From GCA-002712045 sp028112705 (GTDB lineage Bacteria > Pseudomonadota > Alphaproteobacteria > Rhodobacterales > Rhodobacteraceae), in assembly GCA_028112705.1 (NCBI GenBank), contig JAOGYN010000007.1, forward strand, positions 1 to 64,000: a stretch of DNA of 64,000 nucleotides. The letters run 5' to 3'. The stretch's first letter is position 1, and every line of letters starts with the position of its first letter. The notes under the pieces were generated by a model, which saw nothing but the letters and a program-made list of their open reading frames with translations, was not told the origin of the DNA and made no database searches. Below are positions 61,137-64,000 of this stretch, one piece after another. Position numbers and translations under genes: made by a program.

Positions 61137-62251
61137 GAAAAAGTCTTCCGAGGATCGAAAGCATCTCGCACTCCTTCGAAAATAAAAACTAAGAGAGATA
61201 ACATAGCAGAAATCACAAAGAATGCAGTGAAGGCTAGCCATGGAGCGTGTAAGTTTTGTTTAGCTTGGAGAGCTAATTCGCCTAGAGATGGATATGAAGG
61301 AGGAAGACCAAACCCTAAGAAATCAAGTGATGTCAACGCTCCAATCGCACCAGTAAATAAAAATGGTAACATTGTTACGGTTGCCACCATTGCATTAGGA
61401 AGAACATGGCGAAAAATTATTTTAAAATTCGATAAACCAAGTGCTCTAGCTGCTCTAACATATTCAAAATTACGTGCCCTGAGAAATTCTGCTCGCACTA
61501 CTCCAACTAAAGCAGTCCAACTAAAAAGTGCTACTAAAACAGTTAAAAGTGTAAAAGACATCGAGAAAATAGCAGACATTATAATTATAATATAAAGGCT
61601 AGGAATGTTCGCCCATATTTCAACTACTCTTTGAAAAATTAAATCAATCCAACCACCAAAATAACCCATAATCGCCCCAGCAATGATACCTATCGCTGAG
61701 CTTACAAATACTACTACTACCGCAAAGGCCACAGATATCCTAAAGCCATAGATCACTCGAGCCAACACATCTCTAGTGGTATCGTCCGTTCCAAGCCAAT
61801 GGTGCTCATTCGGCGCACCAGGAGCTGGAACTACATCATGATTAATAGTATTAAAACTATAAGGTATAATAGGCCAAATAATCCATCCTTTTAGAATATC
61901 TGGATTAGTGATTAAACCTGCATCCATATCGTTTATTATAACTTCTGGATCATCATAACATTCAGTAAGCCCACCCGTTATAATGAGACATTGAATAGCC
62001 GGATCATTATATTGCGCAATTAAACCCTCATCTCCCCCGAATTCATCCTCCGTTACAACACCAGAAAATACTGGGAAAAAAATGTCGCCTCGATAACTGG
62101 CTATGAGCGGTTTATCATTTGCAACAAATTCGGCCATCGACGCAATTGCTGTAAGAAATACAAAAATCAAGAGTGAATAATAAGCTCTACGATTTGCTTT
62201 AAAGTTTTTCCACCTTCTTTTACTCAGAGGGCTCAACGTAAAAGCAGCCAT
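61133..62251 (-). CDS. yejE: YejE-type ABC permease for peptides
   Basis: The permease of about 372 residues has a first membrane helix, then a long periplasmic loop (FPVFSGVVTEDEFGGDEG through WPIIPYSFNTINHDVVPAPG) typical of YejE, followed by five helices. DppC-type motifs include GTDDTTRDVLARVIYGFRIS and ALGLSNFKIIFRHVLPNAMV. The ATG at 62251 lies one base after the yejB stop and follows AGGGAAG; an in-frame TTG at 62272 lies inside yejB. Confidence 0.92.
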   Translation of the reverse strand: MAAFTLSPLSKRRWKNFKANRRAYYSLLIFVFLTAIASMAEFVANDKPLIASYRGDIFFPVFSGVVTEDEFGGDEGLIAQYNDPAIQCLIITGGLTECYDDPEVIINDMDAGLITNPDILKGWIIWPIIPYSFNTINHDVVPAPGAPNEHHWLGTDDTTRDVLARVIYGFRISVAFAVVVVFVSSAIGIIAGAIMGYFGGWIDLIFQRVVEIWANIPSLYIIIIMSAIFSMSFTLLTVLVALFSWTALVGVVRAEFLRARNFEYVRAARALGLSNFKIIFRHVLPNAMVATVTMLPFLFTGAIGALTSLDFLGFGLPPSYPSLGELALQAKQNLHAPWLAFTAFFVISAMLSLLVFIFEGVRDAFDPRKTFS

Positions 62252-62252
62252 T

Positions 62253-63329
62253 TTAAACTTCCCTGCTTTCAAAATCTATTCTTGGGTCAACAAAAATGTA
62301 CATCAGATCAGAAATTAAGCCCACTAACAAACCCATAATACCAAAAATATATAATGTGCCAAATAATACTGGATAATCTCTATTCAATGCTGCTTCAAAT
62401 CCCAACCTACCTAAACCATCCAGGGAAAAAACTATTTCAATAATTAAACTAGAGCCAAAAAATATAGCTATGAACGCACCTGGAAATCCCGCTATTATTA
62501 TTAACATCGCATTTCTAAAAACATGTCCAAAAAAAACTTTATTTTCAGATAATCCTTTTGATCGAGCCGTTATTACATATTGTTTTTTGATCTCATCTAA
62601 GAAACTATTCTTTGTAAGCAGGGTCAGTGTTGCAAAACTTGCTATTGTCGCAGCAAGCACTGGCAAGGTGATATGCCATGCATAATCCAAAGACTTCCCT
62701 AGAAGCGACATATTTTCAAAACCTTCAGAAGTTAAACCTCTTAAAGGAAACCATTGAAAATAAGACCCTCCAGCAAATACTACTAATAACAATATTGCAA
62801 AAAGAAACCCTGGGATCGCATAAGCCACAATAATAAATGCAGAAGTTATAGTATCAAAACGACTGCCGTCTCTAATCGCCTTTTTTACTCCTAATGGTAT
62901 CGAAATTAAATAAGCAATTAATGTAGACCAGAGGCCTAACGTTATCGATACTGGCATCTTCTCTAAGATAAGATCTAATACCGCAATTGACCTAAAGTAA
63001 CTTTCCCCAAAATCAAATTTCAAGTAATTAACAAGCATCAAAAAAAATCGCTCATGTGCAGGTTTATCAAAACCAAATTGCTTTTCTAAATCTTTAATAA
63101 AATCTTCTGGTAACCCTCTCGCTCCCTCATATTTACTATTTTCGGCAAAATTTGGGCTATCAGCACCACCTGCAAATCTATCAGTTGCACTACCTCCTTC
63201 CTCAATTTGACTAATAATTTGCTCAATAGGTCCACCAGGTACAAATTGAATCAAAGCAAAATTAATTACCATTATGCCAAAAAGAGTCGGAATCATTAAT
63301 AATAATCGTCTTAAAATATAGTCGCTCAA
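62253..63329 (-). CDS. yejB: YejB-type ABC permease for peptides
   Basis: The 358-residue permease starts SDYILRRLLLMIPTLFGIMV, the typical OppB/YejB first helix. A periplasmic stretch with GGSATDRFAGGADSPNF and LPEDFIKDLEKQFGFDKPAH is YejB-specific. The EAA region is ITARSKGLSENKVFFGHVFR. It starts with TTG. It pairs with YejE and follows yejA by 14 bases. Confidence 0.92.
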   Translation of the reverse strand: MSDYILRRLLLMIPTLFGIMVINFALIQFVPGGPIEQIISQIEEGGSATDRFAGGADSPNFAENSKYEGARGLPEDFIKDLEKQFGFDKPAHERFFLMLVNYLKFDFGESYFRSIAVLDLILEKMPVSITLGLWSTLIAYLISIPLGVKKAIRDGSRFDTITSAFIIVAYAIPGFLFAILLLVVFAGGSYFQWFPLRGLTSEGFENMSLLGKSLDYAWHITLPVLAATIASFATLTLLTKNSFLDEIKKQYVITARSKGLSENKVFFGHVFRNAMLIIIAGFPGAFIAIFFGSSLIIEIVFSLDGLGRLGFEAALNRDYPVLFGTLYIFGIMGLLVGLISDLMYIFVDPRIDFESREV

Positions 63330-63343
63330 TTAATAAAACCTTT

Positions 63344-64000
63344 TTATAATGCACCCACAGATTTTAAATATGCAGCTTTGTCTTTATCATACCACCAAAA
63401 ATCAGTTTCCCCAATTGAAAAGGGTGGTAAGTTTTTGGGCCTACCAAACACATCTAGATAAGCAAGGTTATGGTTTGAATTATGCCATTGTGGGACCCAA
63501 ATATGCATTGATCTAAGCACTCTGTCTAGTGCTTTTACTGCAATGTTTAATTCTTTTCTAGTTTGTGCTCCTTCAATTTTACCTATTAAATCATCAACAG
63601 CTAGATTGGATACACCTGAAATATTAGCAGATCCTTTTTTATTAGCAGTTTTACTTCCAAAACGTGAGCGAAGCTCTAAGCCGGGTGTCAAGGACATAAC
63701 ATATCTGCGAGTAGTAATATCAAAGTCAAATGACTTTTCACGCTCTTTAGACTGAGCATTATCAACAGAATCTAAATAAGCATTTATTCCTAAACGTTCT
63801 AAATTCTCAATATATGGATTTATTATTCTTTCAAATGATGGCCCATCATTCAAGAACCCAATACTCAAAACCTCTCCCTTGTTATTTACTCGTTTCCCAT
63901 CAACAAGCTCCCAACCAGCTTTTTCTAACAATTTAGCAGCTTTTCGTAAGATAGCCCGATCCAACTTTTTTGGTTTAGAAACCACAGGAACAAAGGCTGG
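63344..64000 (-). CDS. yejA: YejA-type peptide-binding protein (C-terminal part)
   Basis: The frame is open through the window edge, so only the last 218 residues or so are seen of a protein usually above 600. The visible segment has RKAAKLLEKAGWELVDGKRV, SIGFLNDGPSFERIINPYIE and DLIGKIEGAQTRKELNIAVK, typical of SBP_bac_5 proteins of the YejA group, and ends FWWYDKDKAAYLKSVGAL. It binds peptides in the periplasm for YejBEF. The signal peptide lies outside the window. Confidence 0.9.
   Translation of the reverse strand, partial: PAFVPVVSKPKKLDRAILRKAAKLLEKAGWELVDGKRVNNKGEVLSIGFLNDGPSFERIINPYIENLERLGINAYLDSVDNAQSKEREKSFDFDITTRRYVMSLTPGLELRSRFGSKTANKKGSANISGVSNLAVDDLIGKIEGAQTRKELNIAVKALDRVLRSMHIWVPQWHNSNHNLAYLDVFGRPKNLPPFSIGETDFWWYDKDKAAYLKSVGAL

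Noticed and set aside
1..64000. CRISPR arrays, insertion sequences, prophage or toxin-antitoxin genes
   Set aside because: No regularly spaced repeats, transposase, phage structural genes or small toxin-like pairs were seen on either strand.

Overview
The window is a gene-dense, AT-rich bacterial chromosome segment (roughly one third GC by eye). It looks like an alphaproteobacterium, most likely a streamlined pelagic Rhodobacterales relative. This is inference from gene content and order: atpHAGDC without the F0 genes, DUF1150 behind Hsp20, the HAD (TIGR01459-like)/MaoC/ribF row, ydcH-like/purE/purK, phosphatidylcholine synthase, ClpS beside a D-Ala-D-Ala carboxypeptidase, and yejABEF. I see no tRNA or rRNA gene, CRISPR array, IS element, phage gene or toxin-antitoxin pair. 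No gap between genes exceeds about 300 bases; the largest (about 185-270 bases, near 12.4, 22.45, 34.0, 35.0 and 58.05 kb) are promoter or leader regions.

1-6 kb: phenylacetate catabolism. The 3' part of paaZ overlaps the regulator gene paaX; a PaaI-like thioesterase is divergent from paaABCDE, the ring-epoxidising monooxygenase. A promoter covered by an inverted repeat lies between them, and a strong terminator closes the operon.

6-17 kb: reductive pyrimidine catabolism. A six-gene minus-strand operon (carbamoylase/ureidopropionase, dihydropyrimidinase, NitT/TauT-type ABC importer) is divergent from a RutR-like TetR gene. A second minus-strand unit carries preT, preA and an EamA-type exporter. 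RutR-like sequence elements sit at both promoters, so this reads as one regulon for importing a pyrimidine or ureide and degrading it to a beta-amino acid.

17-29 kb: stress and housekeeping genes. hsp20-DUF1150 follows a heat-shock-type promoter; then come DUF465, purEK, an EamA transporter, groESL with a perfect CIRCE element, family II pyrophosphatase, a HAD protein, a MaoC hydratase, ribF, a DUF2161 nuclease-fold protein, a YcgN-like cysteine-cluster protein, an alpha/beta hydrolase and prs.

29-45 kb: the F1 ATP synthase operon, a methyltransferase, clpA (possible heat-shock promoter), a MotA/ExbB-like plus coiled-coil OmpA/MotB-like pair, a small secreted protein of unknown function, prephenate dehydrogenase, priA and a small transaldolase.

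45-64 kb: DUF484-xerC, phosphatidylcholine synthase, a soluble lytic transglycosylase, dapA, smpB, a sulfurtransferase, an aromatic/aspartate aminotransferase, an I78-like lipoprotein, a GNAT enzyme, S-formylglutathione hydrolase, a UPF0178 protein, an SDR lacking the usual catalytic lysine, an RsmC-like methyltransferase, clpS, a D-Ala-D-Ala carboxypeptidase with a SPOR-like tail, and the yejABEF peptide importer (yejA cut by the window edge).

I did not find a convincing undescribed multi-gene system. The most useful leads are the pyrimidine regulon with its importer, the paa operator, the stator-like pair, the lysine-less SDR, and two structured intergenic regions.
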